From: Phyllobacterium zundukense
GTDB lineage: Bacteria > Pseudomonadota > Alphaproteobacteria > Rhizobiales > Rhizobiaceae
Direction of reading: 5' to 3'
Length of the DNA stretch: 64,000 nucleotides
Assembly: GCF_025452195.1 (NCBI RefSeq)
Contig: NZ_CP104973.1
Span: 1,786,001-1,850,000, forward strand
In this document: positions 17,450 to 27,083 of the stretch, one piece after another
How the letters are laid out: each line of letters opens with the position of its first letter
Numbering within the stretch: the first letter of the stretch is position 1
Program-made: the position numbers and the translations under genes
Notes under the pieces: generated by a model
Told to the model about the DNA's origin: nothing
Seen by the model: the letters and a program-made list of their open reading frames with translations, nothing else
Databases searched by the model: none

Positions 17450-19369
17450 TTACTCGGTGCTGCCTGCAGCGGCCTTCTTGGCCTTCTTGGCTTTGTACTT
17501 GTCGAAGCCATGCAGTTCGCCGGGCTTGCGTTCCTTCGGAGCCTTCTTCGGCTTTTCTGTGGTCCAGCCTTCCGGTTTTGCCTTGGCTGGCTTGGCCGCC
17601 CAATCAGTTCTGGGCTTCTCATCATTGGAGCGCGACTTGCGATTGTCGAATTCGCGCTTCTCGCCAAATTGCTTCTTCGGCTTGAAGTCGCCGCCCTCAG
17701 TGCGACGCGGCGATGAAGGGCCGGCGCCTTCGCTGCGGGTGATGTTCACACCCTTTTCGCCGGTGCCATACTGCTTGATCCGCGCCATGAAGGCATCGGC
17801 CTTGCTGGCGGTGATCTCGAAACGCGTCTCCGTCTCGAGGATCTTGATTGAGCCGACATCGGTCTTGGTGATATCGCCGGCCTTGCAGATTAGCGGCAGG
17901 AGCCAGCGCGGCTCGGCGCGCTGCTTGCGGCCAACGCTCAAGGAAAACCATGCGCCGCTTTCGAACTGCTCAAAGCGATCCGAGCGCGACGTGCGCTCGC
18001 CGCGGCCAGGACGATCCTCGAAGCTGCCTTTGCGGATCGGTTCGAGTACATGCGACGGCGTGTTGGAGAGTTCTTCCGGGGCAGGGCGCGCAGCCATCTG
18101 CTGGCGCAGGTAGGCAGCGGCGATCTGTTCGGCAGAATGCAGTCCGAGCAATTCGGCTACATATCCGGCCTCTTCCTCGCTCACGAGTTCCGTCAGGGAA
18201 GGATCGTTGAGAATGCGGTCATGGTTGCGCTTGTTGATCGCGTCGGCATCCGGCGGTGGCACCATGGTCGTCGACAGCTTGGCACCCTGCAACAGGCGCT
18301 CGGCGGTGCGGCGGCGCGATGCGGGCACAATTAGAACGCAGATGCCCTTGCGTCCGGCACGTCCAGTGCGGCCGCTACGATGCAGCAGTGTCTCGGAATT
18401 GTTCGGCAGGTCGGCGTGAATGACGAGGTCGAGATTGGGCAGGTCGATGCCGCGTGCCGCAACATCGGTTGCAACGCAGACCCGGGCACGGCCATCGCGC
18501 ATCGCCTGCAGGGCATTGGTGCGCTCGGCCTGGCTGAGTTCGCCCGAAAGGGAAACGACAGAAAAGCCGCGATTGGACAGGCGGCTGGTCAAGTGCTTCA
18601 CCGCCTCGCGGGTCGATCCGAAAATAATGGTGTTCTGTGCATCGTAGAAGAGCAGGGAATTGATGATGGCGTTTTCGCGCTCACGCGGCGCCACTGGCAT
18701 GATGTGGTACTCGATATCCGCATGCTGCTCGCGGTCGCTCGTGGCGGAAATGCGCAGGGCGTCTTTCTGGAACTGCTTGGCGAGCAGGGCGATTGGTTTT
18801 GGTACCGTCGCCGAGAACATCAGCGTGCGGCGGTCTTTCGGTGCTTCGCCGAGAATGAATTCGAGGTCTTCGCGGAAACCGAGATCGAGCATCTCATCGG
18901 CTTCATCGAGGACGACAGCGCGCAGTTCCTTCATGTCGAGCGAACCGCGAGTGATATGGTCGCGCAAACGGCCGGGCGTCCCGACGACGATATGCGCGCC
19001 CTGTTGAAGCGCGCGGCGCTCCTTGGTCATGTCCATGCCGCCAACGCAGGAGGCGATGCGCGCGCCGGTGGGCTCATAGAGCCATTCGAGCTCGCGCCGA
19101 ACCTGCAATGCCAGTTCGCGCGTCGGGGCGATGACGAGCGCGTAAGGTGCGCCGATGGATGTGAAGCGGTCTTCGCCTTCAAGCAAGGTCGGTGCGATGG
19201 CGATACCGAAGGCGACAGTCTTGCCGGAGCCCGTCTGGGCGGAGACCAGAAGGTCGGCACCCTCGGCTTCCGGAGCCAGAACAGCGGTCTGTACCGGCGT
19301 CAGGGTCTCGTAGCCACGGGCTGCCAATGCACCGGACAACGCCGGGGCGATAGAATCAAAAATAGTCAT
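17450..19369 (-). CDS. DEAD-box RNA helicase (DeaD/CsdA-like)
   Basis: A 639-residue ATP-dependent RNA helicase. Q-motif region TPVQ, Walker A AQTGSGKT, the DEAD box in VLDEADEMLDLG, SAT and the HRSGRTGRAGR motif VI are all present. A DbpA-type RNA-binding domain follows (about residues 470-545), then a Lys/Arg-rich tail. Cold-shock helicases of this kind help ribosome assembly and mRNA decay. The ATG at 19369 (MTIFDSIAPALS) is chosen because the extra upstream codons show no similarity to the family. Confidence 0.93.
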   Translation of the reverse strand: MTIFDSIAPALSGALAARGYETLTPVQTAVLAPEAEGADLLVSAQTGSGKTVAFGIAIAPTLLEGEDRFTSIGAPYALVIAPTRELALQVRRELEWLYEPTGARIASCVGGMDMTKERRALQQGAHIVVGTPGRLRDHITRGSLDMKELRAVVLDEADEMLDLGFREDLEFILGEAPKDRRTLMFSATVPKPIALLAKQFQKDALRISATSDREQHADIEYHIMPVAPRERENAIINSLLFYDAQNTIIFGSTREAVKHLTSRLSNRGFSVVSLSGELSQAERTNALQAMRDGRARVCVATDVAARGIDLPNLDLVIHADLPNNSETLLHRSGRTGRAGRKGICVLIVPASRRRTAERLLQGAKLSTTMVPPPDADAINKRNHDRILNDPSLTELVSEEEAGYVAELLGLHSAEQIAAAYLRQQMAARPAPEELSNTPSHVLEPIRKGSFEDRPGRGERTSRSDRFEQFESGAWFSLSVGRKQRAEPRWLLPLICKAGDITKTDVGSIKILETETRFEITASKADAFMARIKQYGTGEKGVNITRSEGAGPSSPRRTEGGDFKPKKQFGEKREFDNRKSRSNDEKPRTDWAAKPAKAKPEGWTTEKPKKAPKERKPGELHGFDKYKAKKAKKAAAGSTE

Positions 19370-19519
19370 CAATGAACTTTCAGTGCTGGTTTGGGCGTGT
19401 GGTTGGCTCGGCGTCAATGGGAGCACGAGCGGCACGCATGTAGCTTTGTTGCGCTCTCGTAGAGCTTGCGACGCGTTCCGTCAATGCCAAGAAACGCATA
19501 GCTCCCATCCGCACTCCCG

Positions 19520-19996
19520 TCAGGAGGTGAAGCCCGCACGTTTCAAACGCACAATAGCGAGGTCGAGCGCGGAAAGAAAGCTCGAACGATCTTTCGGGGA
19601 AAATGGCCGCGGACCGCCGGTGATCTGCCCGGCGGAGCGCAGTTCGTCCATAAGATTGCGCGTTGCGAGTGTGTTGCCGATGGAGGCTTCGGTAAAGGCG
19701 CGCCCGGTGGGCGAAATGGCATCGGCCCCGGCTTTGACGCAGCGGCTGGCGAGCGGGATGTCCGCCGTCACCACAACATCGCCGCGCGAGACGCGCTCCG
19801 CGATCCAGTCGTCGGCGGCGTCGAAACCATCGCTGACGATGACACGCTCGATCATCGGATCGCGCGGAATTGCCATCATCGAGTTGGAGACGACGAAGGT
19901 CTTCACGCCATAACGCTCGGCGACGCGGTAGATCTCTGCCTTTACAGGACAGGCATCGGCGTCGACATAGATTGTGATCTTTTTTTCTTCGTTCAT
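19520..19996 (-). CDS. YaiI/YqxD family protein (DUF188)
   Basis: A 158-residue protein of the DUF188 family with a PIN-like fold and an acidic centre. The block [20 protein letters not shown] is the family signature. SNSMMAIP and the GRPRPFSxxDR-like [14 protein letters not shown] end are also present. The function is unknown; nuclease activity is only predicted. It starts 2 bases after the exoD stop and is probably co-transcribed with it. Confidence 0.9.
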   Translation of the reverse strand: MNEEKKITIYVDADACPVKAEIYRVAERYGVKTFVVSNSMMAIPRDPMIERVIVSDGFDAADDWIAERVSRGDVVVTADIPLASRCVKAGADAISPTGRAFTEASIGNTLATRNLMDELRSAGQITGGPRPFSPKDRSSFLSALDLAIVRLKRAGFTS

Positions 19997-19998
19997 GC

Positions 19999-20622
19999 TC
20001 AACCGAAAATATGCAGGGCCGCGAGGCCGACCGAGGCGCCGAGCCCGATGGCGATGCCTGCGGCAAGCGCTGCCACCAATAGGCCCGTTCCAAGCCAGAC
20101 GCCATCCTGTTCGCCAAGGCCGATGGCCAAAAGGACGATGCTGAGCGCCGGCAGCTGATTGATGAGCGGGACCGGCAGGATGACAATCAGCGACATCAGC
20201 AGCGCGACCATGCTGACGACACGCTCGACGATCATTTGCGGAACGAACCAATAGCGCGGGCGTGCCAGCTTTTCAAAGCGAACGAGCATGGGCTCCAGCC
20301 TTGCAATGAACCGGCGATACGTTTCAACCTGCATTGATTTGCGCCGCATGAAGACGGGAAACCACGGCTTTTCAAAGCCCAGCAGCATCTGGATCGAAAG
20401 CAGCACCAGCGGAATGCCGAAGATCGTGGAAGTGCCCGGAGGAAGCGGCACAAGATTGAGCGCCGCAAAAAGGATCATCAGCGCGCCGAAACTGCGTTCA
20501 GACAAGGCGTCGAGAATGTCGTCGAACGATATTCTTGTCGCAGGATCCGCGCCGATCTCGACAAGGACTTTGGACAAGCGCCGCGTATCCGGATCGTACC
20601 GCGCGCTATCGTCGCCGCTCAT
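19999..20622 (-). CDS. exoD: ExoD-family membrane protein
   Basis: A 207-residue ExoD-like membrane protein. ExoD affects exopolysaccharide production and alkali tolerance in Sinorhizobium, by an unknown mechanism. The cytoplasmic N-terminus ([21 protein letters not shown]) and the [17 protein letters not shown] block are characteristic, with further membrane segments towards the C-terminus. Repeat A3 begins 2 bases upstream of the start codon, so its native leader appears to have been displaced. Confidence 0.85.
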   Translation of the reverse strand: MSGDDSARYDPDTRRLSKVLVEIGADPATRISFDDILDALSERSFGALMILFAALNLVPLPPGTSTIFGIPLVLLSIQMLLGFEKPWFPVFMRRKSMQVETYRRFIARLEPMLVRFEKLARPRYWFVPQMIVERVVSMVALLMSLIVILPVPLINQLPALSIVLLAIGLGEQDGVWLGTGLLVAALAAGIAIGLGASVGLAALHIFG

Positions 20623-20623
20623 C

Positions 20624-20714
20624 GATATTCACGCTCTGACGGCCTGCAAATGGCGTTTTTCTGTGCTCCGGTGCTTGAGGACCACCATTTTTGCCGCGTC
20701 ATGGCATGAATCTC
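20624..20714. repeat. Short dispersed palindrome A3 (core deleted)
   Basis: A 91-bp family A copy. The left arm GATATTCACGCTCTGACG is identical to A2, and the right arm is CGTCATGGCATGAATCTC. The central ACGTAC...GTACGCTGCGCTCC part is missing, as if removed by recombination between the two direct GCTCCGGTGCT blocks of the full element. Confidence 0.85.
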
Positions 20715-20736
20715 AACAGTCATGCGTAGAGGACAT

Positions 20737-21618
20737 TCAGCGCGTCGGGACGGGATGTTCGCCGCGATAATCATAGAAGCCGCGGCCGGCCTTGCGTCCG
20801 AGCCAACCGGCTTCAACATATTTTACCAGCAGCGGGCAGGGGCGATATTTGGAATCCGCCAGGCCGTCATACAGCACCTGCATGATCGACAGGCAGGTAT
20901 CGAGGCCGATGAAATCGGCCAGCTGCAACGGGCCCATGGGGTGATTGGCGCCAAGTTTCATCGCGGTATCGATGGCATCGACCGAGCCGACGCCCTCATA
21001 GAGCACGTAGATCGCTTCGTTGATCATCGGCAAAAGGATGCGATTGACGATGAATGCCGGAAAATCCTCGGATACGGTAATGGTCTTGTCGAGGCTCGCG
21101 ACAAATTCCCGGGCGCTCTCGAACGTGACGTTCTCGGTTGCGATGCCACGGATAAGCTCGACCAGATGCATCACCGGAACCGGGTTCATGAAGTGAATGC
21201 CGATGAACCGTTCCGGGCGATCAGTGGTCGCCGCAAGGCGCGTGATCGATATCGACGAGGTGTTGGTGGCGAGGATGGCTTCCGGATTGAGATTTGGACA
21301 CAGCTGCGCGAAAATCTTGCGTTTTACGGTCTCGTCTTCCGTGGCTGCCTCAATGGCAAGATCGACGCCGGAAAGATCCTCCATCCGCAATGCCGGGCGG
21401 ATACGCGACATTCCCTTGACGCGCTCCGCTTCCTCGAGCTTGCCGTGGGAAACAGAGCGGGCCATGTTGCCGTTGACGGTCGCGAGGGCCTTTTCGATCT
21501 GCTCGGCCGACTGGTCATGGATCAAAACATCGTATCCAGCCAAAGCGCAGACATGTGCAATGCCGCTGCCCATTTGGCCCGCGCCAACAATGCCTACGGT
21601 CTTGATCGTGCCAGCCAT
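20737..21618 (-). CDS. hbd: 3-hydroxybutyryl-CoA dehydrogenase
   Basis: A 293-residue NAD-dependent enzyme that interconverts 3-hydroxybutyryl-CoA and acetoacetyl-CoA. The Rossmann motif GIVGAGQMGSGIAH is at the N-terminus. The catalytic His/Glu region GIHFMNPVPVMHLVE and the C-terminal domain with NRILLPMINEA and HPMGPLQLADFIGLD are intact. The ATG at 21618 is chosen. A strong hairpin separates it from etfA, so it may have its own promoter despite functional linkage. Confidence 0.93.
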   Translation of the reverse strand: MAGTIKTVGIVGAGQMGSGIAHVCALAGYDVLIHDQSAEQIEKALATVNGNMARSVSHGKLEEAERVKGMSRIRPALRMEDLSGVDLAIEAATEDETVKRKIFAQLCPNLNPEAILATNTSSISITRLAATTDRPERFIGIHFMNPVPVMHLVELIRGIATENVTFESAREFVASLDKTITVSEDFPAFIVNRILLPMINEAIYVLYEGVGSVDAIDTAMKLGANHPMGPLQLADFIGLDTCLSIMQVLYDGLADSKYRPCPLLVKYVEAGWLGRKAGRGFYDYRGEHPVPTR

Positions 21619-21660
21619 GTTTCCATCCCGTCTTATTATGAATATATCACATAAACTAAA

Positions 21661-21691
21661 TGGCCGGGGTAGCGTTCGTCTACCCCGGCCA
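21661..21691 (-). terminator. Terminator downstream of etfA
   Basis: TGGCCGGGGTAG and CTACCCCGGCCA form a perfect 12-bp stem with a 7-base loop. On the minus strand it is followed by ATTTAGTTT, between the etfA stop and the hbd start. Confidence 0.8.
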
Positions 21692-21723
21692 AGCAATTTC
21701 ATTTTAAAGTTCGAATTAAATAA

Positions 21724-22653
21724 TCAAAGGGCCTTTTCAAGCTCGGGCAGGATGACGAAGAGATCACCGACGAGGCCATAGTCGGCGACCTGGAAGATCG
21801 GCGCTTCCTCGTCCTTGTTGATGGCGACGATGACTTTCGAGTCCTTCATACCGGCCAGATGCTGGATCGCGCCGGAAATACCGACGGCGATGTAGAGATC
21901 CGGTGCCACTACCTTGCCGGTCTGGCCAACCTGCCAATCGTTCGGGGCGTAGCCGGCATCCACCGCGGCGCGCGAGGCGCCAACGGCTGCACCGAGCTTG
22001 TCGGCAACCGGAAGGATCACTTCCTTGAACTTCTCGTTCGAGCCAAGAGCACGGCCACCGGAAATGATGATCCTTGCGGACGTCAGTTCGGGACGGTCGC
22101 CGCCGGAAAGCTTTGCCTCGACGAACTTCGACAGACCGGGATTGGCTGCAGCCGAGACATTCTCGACGGAAGCCGAACCGCCTTCACCGGCTGCCGCGAA
22201 GGTTGCGGTGCGCACGGTGATGACCTTCTTGGCATCGGTCGCCTGTACGGTCTGGATGGCGTTGCCTGCATAGATCGGACGCTTGAACGTATCGGGCGAG
22301 ATCACCTCGATGATGTCCGAGACCTGCATGACGTCGAGCAGGGCGGCAACACGCGGCAGGATGTTCTTGCCGTTCGTGGTCGCTGCCGCAATGATCGTGT
22401 CGTAATTGCCGGCGAGCGATACGATCAGCGCCGCGCTTGCCTCGGCAAGGCGGTTGGCCAGATCGTCACTGTCGGCGAGGAGAACCTTTTTGACGCCGGC
22501 AAGCTTGGCAGCCTGATCGGCGACGCCCTTGGCGCCTTTGCCTGCGACCAGCACATGCACGTCCGGGCCGATGGCAAGGGCTGCCGTCAGTGCCTTTGCG
22601 GTCTGGTCGGAAAGGCTCTCGTTATCGTGTTCGGCAAAAAGAAGAATAGCCAT
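21724..22653 (-). CDS. etfA: Electron transfer flavoprotein alpha subunit
   Basis: A 309-residue FAD-binding subunit that passes electrons from acyl-CoA and related dehydrogenases to ETF-ubiquinone oxidoreductase. The C-terminal FAD domain shows [39 protein letters not shown] and [21 protein letters not shown]. It follows etfB with an 18-base gap. Confidence 0.96.
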   Translation of the reverse strand: MAILLFAEHDNESLSDQTAKALTAALAIGPDVHVLVAGKGAKGVADQAAKLAGVKKVLLADSDDLANRLAEASAALIVSLAGNYDTIIAAATTNGKNILPRVAALLDVMQVSDIIEVISPDTFKRPIYAGNAIQTVQATDAKKVITVRTATFAAAGEGGSASVENVSAAANPGLSKFVEAKLSGGDRPELTSARIIISGGRALGSNEKFKEVILPVADKLGAAVGASRAAVDAGYAPNDWQVGQTGKVVAPDLYIAVGISGAIQHLAGMKDSKVIVAINKDEEAPIFQVADYGLVGDLFVILPELEKAL

Positions 22654-22671
22654 GGTGAAATTCCTTATCCT

Positions 22672-23424
22672 TTAAATCAGAACGCCGGCTTCGTTCTTCA
22701 GCTTGCTGATGAGTTCAGCGACATCCTTGACCTTGACGCCCGCCTTGCGGCCGCCCGGCTCTTCGGTCTTGATGACCTTCAAACGCGGCTTGGTATCGAC
22801 GCCATAATCGGCAGCGGACTTTTCATCCAGCGGCTTCTTCTTGGCCTTCATGATGTTCGGCAGCGAGGCATAGCGCGGTTGATTCAAGCGCAGGTCCGTG
22901 GTGACGATCGCCGGCAGCGTGATTTCGATTGTCTGCAAACCGCCATCGACTTCGCGGGTGACCTTGGCAGTGTCGCTACCGAGTTCGACCTTCGAGGCGA
23001 AGGTGCCCTGGCTCCAGCCGAGGAGGGCCGCAAGCATCTGACCTGTCTGGTTGGCATCGTCATCGATAGCCTGCTTGCCGAGGATGACCAGCTTTGGCTG
23101 TTCGGCATCGACGACGCCTTTCAGGATCTTGGCGACGGCGAGCGGCTCGACGATATCGTCGACCTTGACGAGAATACCGCGGTCGGCACCCATGGCGAGC
23201 GCGGTACGGATGGTTTCCTGCGCCTGCGCCGGGCCGATCGATACGACGACGACTTCCTCGACCTTGCCGGCTTCCTTCAGACGGAGCGCTTCCTCGACCG
23301 CGATTTCGTCGAACGGGTTCATCGACATCTTCACATTGGCAAGTTCAACGCCGGAGCCGTCGCCTTTAACCCTGATCTTCACGTTGTAATCGACTACCCG
23401 CTTTACCGGTACGAGGACTTTCAT
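22672..23424 (-). CDS. etfB: Electron transfer flavoprotein beta subunit
   Basis: A 250-residue AMP-binding subunit of [23 protein letters not shown] and the signature around [13 protein letters not shown] are typical. The length is normal. It is first of the etfBA pair. Confidence 0.96.
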   Translation of the reverse strand: MKVLVPVKRVVDYNVKIRVKGDGSGVELANVKMSMNPFDEIAVEEALRLKEAGKVEEVVVVSIGPAQAQETIRTALAMGADRGILVKVDDIVEPLAVAKILKGVVDAEQPKLVILGKQAIDDDANQTGQMLAALLGWSQGTFASKVELGSDTAKVTREVDGGLQTIEITLPAIVTTDLRLNQPRYASLPNIMKAKKKPLDEKSAADYGVDTKPRLKVIKTEEPGGRKAGVKVKDVAELISKLKNEAGVLI

Positions 23425-23607
23425 AGGGATTCCCTCTCAAATAAACGAAGGACAGATTTACTGTCCGGTGGTGCTACCCGCTTGCCGGAAGCCGACATGG
23501 AGGTGAAAAAAACGACACTGCCGCGTCTGAGTTGCGCGGGACCGTAAATATGAGCGACGTAAAGGTCAATCCGCTTGCACCCAGTTCAACCGATTGAATG
23601 AAGACAG

Positions 23608-24369
23608 TCAGCGGCCCCACTTGACCGGTTCGGCCTCGCGGGTGACTGGCTCCGGTTGTTTCTCCACCACTACGGCGCGCGGCGAGACAATAGCCCGGTC
23701 AAACAATGGCACGCTTCGGCGCTTCATGATCACGATAAGCACAGCGCCGGCGATGATGCCGCCGACATGGGCCGGCCAGGACACCTGTTCCTGCCCGCCC
23801 CATAAAAGCATTGCGAATTGTGTCACGACCCACAGCACCAGCGGATAGATTGCCGGGATGCGCAAGGGAATGCGCCCAAACGCCAGCACCCAGACCTTTA
23901 CGCGTGGGTGAAGCAACAGGTAGGCGGAAACGATACCGGCGATGGCGCCAGAAGCGCCGATGAGCGGCGCTTCTGAATCGGGCAGGATCACGCCATGCAG
24001 GAACGCTCCGGCTGCGGCACACAGAAGATAGAAGATCAGAAACTTGATGTGGCCAAGCGCGTCTTCGACATTGTCGCCGAAAACCCAGAGGAACAGCATA
24101 TTTCCGCCGAGATGGAAGATGTCGGCGTGCAGGAAAGCGTAGGTGATGTAGGTGAAATCGGGCGGGACGAAGTAATAACTGGCAGGCAGAACCGCCATGT
24201 CATGGATGATGGCAGGTATGTAACCGAGGCCGATCGCGGCGACATGGGCAGTCTCGCCGTCAACAGCCATGACCAGATAGACAAGCACGTTGATGACGAT
24301 CAGCGACAGCGTCACATATTGCAGCTTGATGTATTTGAGACTGTTGGCGTCATGCAATGGAATGAACAT
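23608..24369 (-). CDS. Rhomboid-family intramembrane serine protease
   Basis: A 253-residue polytopic membrane protease. The catalytic dyad is Ser140 in GASGA and His201 in PAHVGG. The first-loop block HADIFHLGGNMLFLWVFGDN is complete. About six membrane segments are seen. The substrates are unknown. It is encoded just after the corrinoid adenosyltransferase gene, with 34 bases between. Confidence 0.92.
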   Translation of the reverse strand: MFIPLHDANSLKYIKLQYVTLSLIVINVLVYLVMAVDGETAHVAAIGLGYIPAIIHDMAVLPASYYFVPPDFTYITYAFLHADIFHLGGNMLFLWVFGDNVEDALGHIKFLIFYLLCAAAGAFLHGVILPDSEAPLIGASGAIAGIVSAYLLLHPRVKVWVLAFGRIPLRIPAIYPLVLWVVTQFAMLLWGGQEQVSWPAHVGGIIAGAVLIVIMKRRSVPLFDRAIVSPRAVVVEKQPEPVTREAEPVKWGR

Positions 24370-24403
24370 CGGCGCCGGTTCCCTGCCTCAGCGATTGCGA
24401 CAT

Positions 24404-24985
24404 TTAGCGGTTATGACCGGGGACCCATAACACGTCCCTCGCGCCATTGTCATTGACCACGCGGGCCGCGACAAACAGAAAATCCGACACGCGGTTGATG
24501 TATTTCAGGGCGGCCGGTGTGACGGTCTCGTCAGGCTTCTGCGCGAGTTCGACCATGTGCCGCTCGGCGCGGCGCGCCACGGTGCGGGCAAGGTGCAGCG
24601 CGGCGGATGCGGGCGAGCCGCCCGGCAGCACAAAGGAGCGCAATGGCGCAAGGTTTGCGTTCAACCGGTCAATCTCCGCTTCAAGCCGCAGAACCTGGCT
24701 GTCGATAATGCGCAAGGGTTCGTAAGGAAGCGTCTGGCCCCTGTCGGGAGTTGCAAGATCGGCACCGAGATCGAAGAGGTCGTTCTGTATGCGCATAAGC
24801 ATGGCGTCGAGTTCGGGGAAGGCTTTTTCCGTATGGAGCCGCGCAAGCCCGAGACAAGAATTTGCTTCGTCCACGGTGCCATAGGCTTCGACGCGAAGAT
24901 CATGTTTGAGACGCCGTTCGCCACTGCCGAGGCCGGTGGTGCCGTCGTCGCCCGTACGCGTGTAGATCTTGTTGAGCTTGACCAT
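24404..24985 (-). CDS. Cob(I)alamin adenosyltransferase, PduO type
   Basis: A 193-residue enzyme that transfers adenosyl from ATP to cob(I)alamin, forming the B12 coenzyme. The N-terminal ATP-binding motif YTRTGDDGTTGLGSGER (residues 8-24), VEAYGTVDEANS and the RRAERHMVELAQ helix mark the PduO/MMAB family, not the CobA family. It lies upstream of etf genes, as commonly found in rhizobia. Confidence 0.92.
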   Translation of the reverse strand: MVKLNKIYTRTGDDGTTGLGSGERRLKHDLRVEAYGTVDEANSCLGLARLHTEKAFPELDAMLMRIQNDLFDLGADLATPDRGQTLPYEPLRIIDSQVLRLEAEIDRLNANLAPLRSFVLPGGSPASAALHLARTVARRAERHMVELAQKPDETVTPAALKYINRVSDFLFVAARVVNDNGARDVLWVPGHNR

Positions 24986-25015
24986 GAGACAACCTGTCTA
25001 TCATTCGTTTTTAAC

Positions 25016-25063
25016 GCTATTCCGGACGGAAACCGCTTCACACTTTTCGTGGAATTGCTCTAG
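25016..25063. repeat. Rhizobial dispersed repeat E ending in CTAG
   Basis: CGCTATTCCGGACGGAAACC and GCTTCACACTTTTCGTGGAA, then TTGCTCTAG, match a short repeat that I recall from Brucella and Mesorhizobium intergenic DNA. Its terminal CTAG carries the stop codon of the HIG1-like gene. Confidence 0.6.
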
Positions 25064-25257
25064 CCTGCCGCGCGGTGGAAATAGATCGCACCGACGATCA
25101 GGATGATGGCGATCAACTGCAGGAAGATGCGCAACTGCATCATCTTGTTGGAGAAGTTTGCGTCGCCGCCTTTCATCATGTTGCGCAGGCCAATGAGGAG
25201 CACGATGGTCACCGCGGCAATTGCCACGAGCGCCAAAAATTTGAAAATGACATCCAT
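25060..25257 (-). CDS. Small twin-transmembrane HIG1-like protein
   Basis: A 65-residue protein with two membrane segments (about residues 4-26 and 41-60) joined by a loop with MMKGGDANFSNKMMQLRI. This fits the HIG1-domain or 'twin transmembrane protein' family, which in mitochondria assists respiratory complexes. The bacterial role is unknown. The TAG stop is part of the CTAG end of repeat E. Confidence 0.8.
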   Translation of the reverse strand: MDVIFKFLALVAIAAVTIVLLIGLRNMMKGGDANFSNKMMQLRIFLQLIAIILIVGAIYFHRAAG

Positions 25258-25300
25258 ACTCTATTCCTTGATCGTCAGACTTGTCTGCAGTCTGCTCCTG

Positions 25301-26134
25301 TCACGACTGGCTCGCAAGCACGCGATATAGCGCACGTGTGGATAGAAATCTGCGGGCAAAGTTTGTAATTTTTGCCGGGCGTGTCACCAGATAATGGGGA
25401 CGCGGGCGGGGATTTTCCAATGCGTCCTTCAGCACTGCATAGACCGCATCAGGACCGAGTTTAAATTTCGACTTTGTGCCGCCCCCCGAAAGCCGGGCTA
25501 GCAGCCTGCGATACTCGTCACGATGCACCGAGTTTTCCACATCGATGTACTTTTCGATCTGCTTGCGGGCATTGTAGGTGAACCGGGTGGCGATGGGCCC
25601 AGGCTCGATCAGCGACATTTGAACGCCTGAACCCTCCAGTTCCATCCGCTGCACGAGCATCAGCCCTTCGACCGCGAATTTTGATGCGACATAGGCGCCG
25701 CGCCATTTCATCGGTACGAGGCCAAGGATGGACGAGCAATGAACGATCCGGCCATGGCCCTGCTTGCGCATGACGGGAACAATGTGTTGCGTCAGCTCAT
25801 GCCAGCCGAAGAAATTGACGTCGAACTGCTCCCGCAGTCCATTGATGGGGAGATCTTCCACGGCGCCAGGCAAAGCGTAGGCGCCATTGTTGAAGAGCGC
25901 ATCGAGCGTGCCGCCGGTTTCGCCGAGCACTGCTTCGACCAGCGCAGCGATGGAGTCCGGTTCGCGGTAGTCGAGATAGTAGGCAGACAGGCCATCAGCC
26001 TTCAACGCTTCGATATCCGTTGGCTGCCTTGCGGTGGCAAAGACTGTCCAGCCATCTGCCTTCAGCGCCCGGGCGCAATGGGCACCTATCCCGCTGGAAC
26101 ATCCTGTGATCAAAATCGTTCTTGAACGTGCCAT
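25301..26134 (-). CDS. SDR-family oxidoreductase
   Basis: A 277-residue classical short-chain dehydrogenase. The cofactor motif TGCSSGIG (about residues 9-16), NNGAY, the active-site Ser in HCSSILG and YVASK are in order. The substrate is unknown. The ATG at 26134 is chosen; an in-frame TTG at 26152 is the alternative. Confidence 0.87.
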   Translation of the reverse strand: MARSRTILITGCSSGIGAHCARALKADGWTVFATARQPTDIEALKADGLSAYYLDYREPDSIAALVEAVLGETGGTLDALFNNGAYALPGAVEDLPINGLREQFDVNFFGWHELTQHIVPVMRKQGHGRIVHCSSILGLVPMKWRGAYVASKFAVEGLMLVQRMELEGSGVQMSLIEPGPIATRFTYNARKQIEKYIDVENSVHRDEYRRLLARLSGGGTKSKFKLGPDAVYAVLKDALENPRPRPHYLVTRPAKITNFARRFLSTRALYRVLASQS

Positions 26135-26228
26135 GTTTACCGGATGTTTCAACTAAGGTGTTTTAAAGACTTCACATATTCGCCGGCGCCTTGCAATCTC
26201 GAGGTCAGGAAGGGACAGACCATTATCG

Positions 26229-27083
26229 ATGCGTAGGGCAAGATCTTTTCTTTGGCGCGTTGTCGCCGATACATGGCGGCATTTCAGCACCGATGATGGG
26301 TGGGCGCTTGCAAGCCACGTTGCCCTTTCGGCAATTCTCGCGCTCTTTCCGTTTCTGATCTTTGCGACTTCCCTTGCAAGTTTCCTTGGGGCGAGCGCCT
26401 TCACGGATACGGCTGTTCATGTGATCTTCGATACATGGCCAGAGGTGATCGCCAAGCCGATTGCGCAGGAGGTACGCAATGTTCTCAATATCCAGCGCGG
26501 CGGCCTTTTGACGATCAGCGTTATCGCGGCAGCCTATTTTGCCTCCAACGGCATCGAAGCGTTGCGGGTGGCTCTCAACCGTGCCTATCGCGTGATCGAT
26601 ACGCGTTCGATCGTCTATTGCCGCCTGCAAAGCCTCGGCTATGTCATTGTCGCAACGATAGGTATCATGGCCATCAGCTTCCTGCTGATCCTCGCACCGC
26701 TCGCCATGCGCATCGCGACGATCTATATCCCGGAGCTTGTACTTGTGTCAGGAACGATCGGCTTCTGGCGCTACTGTATTGCCTCGGCGGTGCTCATCAT
26801 TGGCCTTTTGGTCGTGCACCTGTGGCTGCCCGCGGGCCATAGGACTTTCATGGAGATACTGCCGGGCGTCCTGTTGACGCTAATTGCCTGGACCGTTGGC
26901 GCGACGATCTTTGCAAGTTATCTCGAGACCTTTGCAACCTATGTGTCGACGTATGCGGGCCTCGCATCGATCATGGCGGCGATCGTTTTCCTCTATATCG
27001 TCGCGGCGATCTTCATCATCGGCGCGGAGATCAATGCCGCGATCATCCGTTACTGGGAAATCGAGGAAGCCACGCGTCTCTGA
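26229..27083 (+). CDS. YihY/BrkB-family inner membrane protein
   Basis: A 284-residue protein with about six membrane segments. DDGWALASHVALSAILALFP near the start and IIGAEINAAI near the end mark the YihY/BrkB family. It was once called RNase BN, which is now regarded as a misnomer. The actual role is unknown. The 3' end overlaps the convergent DMT gene by 34 bases. Confidence 0.87.
   Translation: MRRARSFLWRVVADTWRHFSTDDGWALASHVALSAILALFPFLIFATSLASFLGASAFTDTAVHVIFDTWPEVIAKPIAQEVRNVLNIQRGGLLTISVIAAAYFASNGIEALRVALNRAYRVIDTRSIVYCRLQSLGYVIVATIGIMAISFLLILAPLAMRIATIYIPELVLVSGTIGFWRYCIASAVLIIGLLVVHLWLPAGHRTFMEILPGVLLTLIAWTVGATIFASYLETFATYVSTYAGLASIMAAIVFLYIVAAIFIIGAEINAAIIRYWEIEEATRL

Noticed and set aside
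17011..17667. Upstream extension of the hydrolase gene
   Set aside because: The open frame passes through inverted repeat C2, the helicase terminator and helicase coding DNA; the lipoprotein signal starting at 17010 is the proper N-terminus.
27050..27083. 34-base overlap of two convergent genes as a possible frameshift
   Set aside because: Both proteins end normally for their families; a tail-to-tail overlap is enough explanation.
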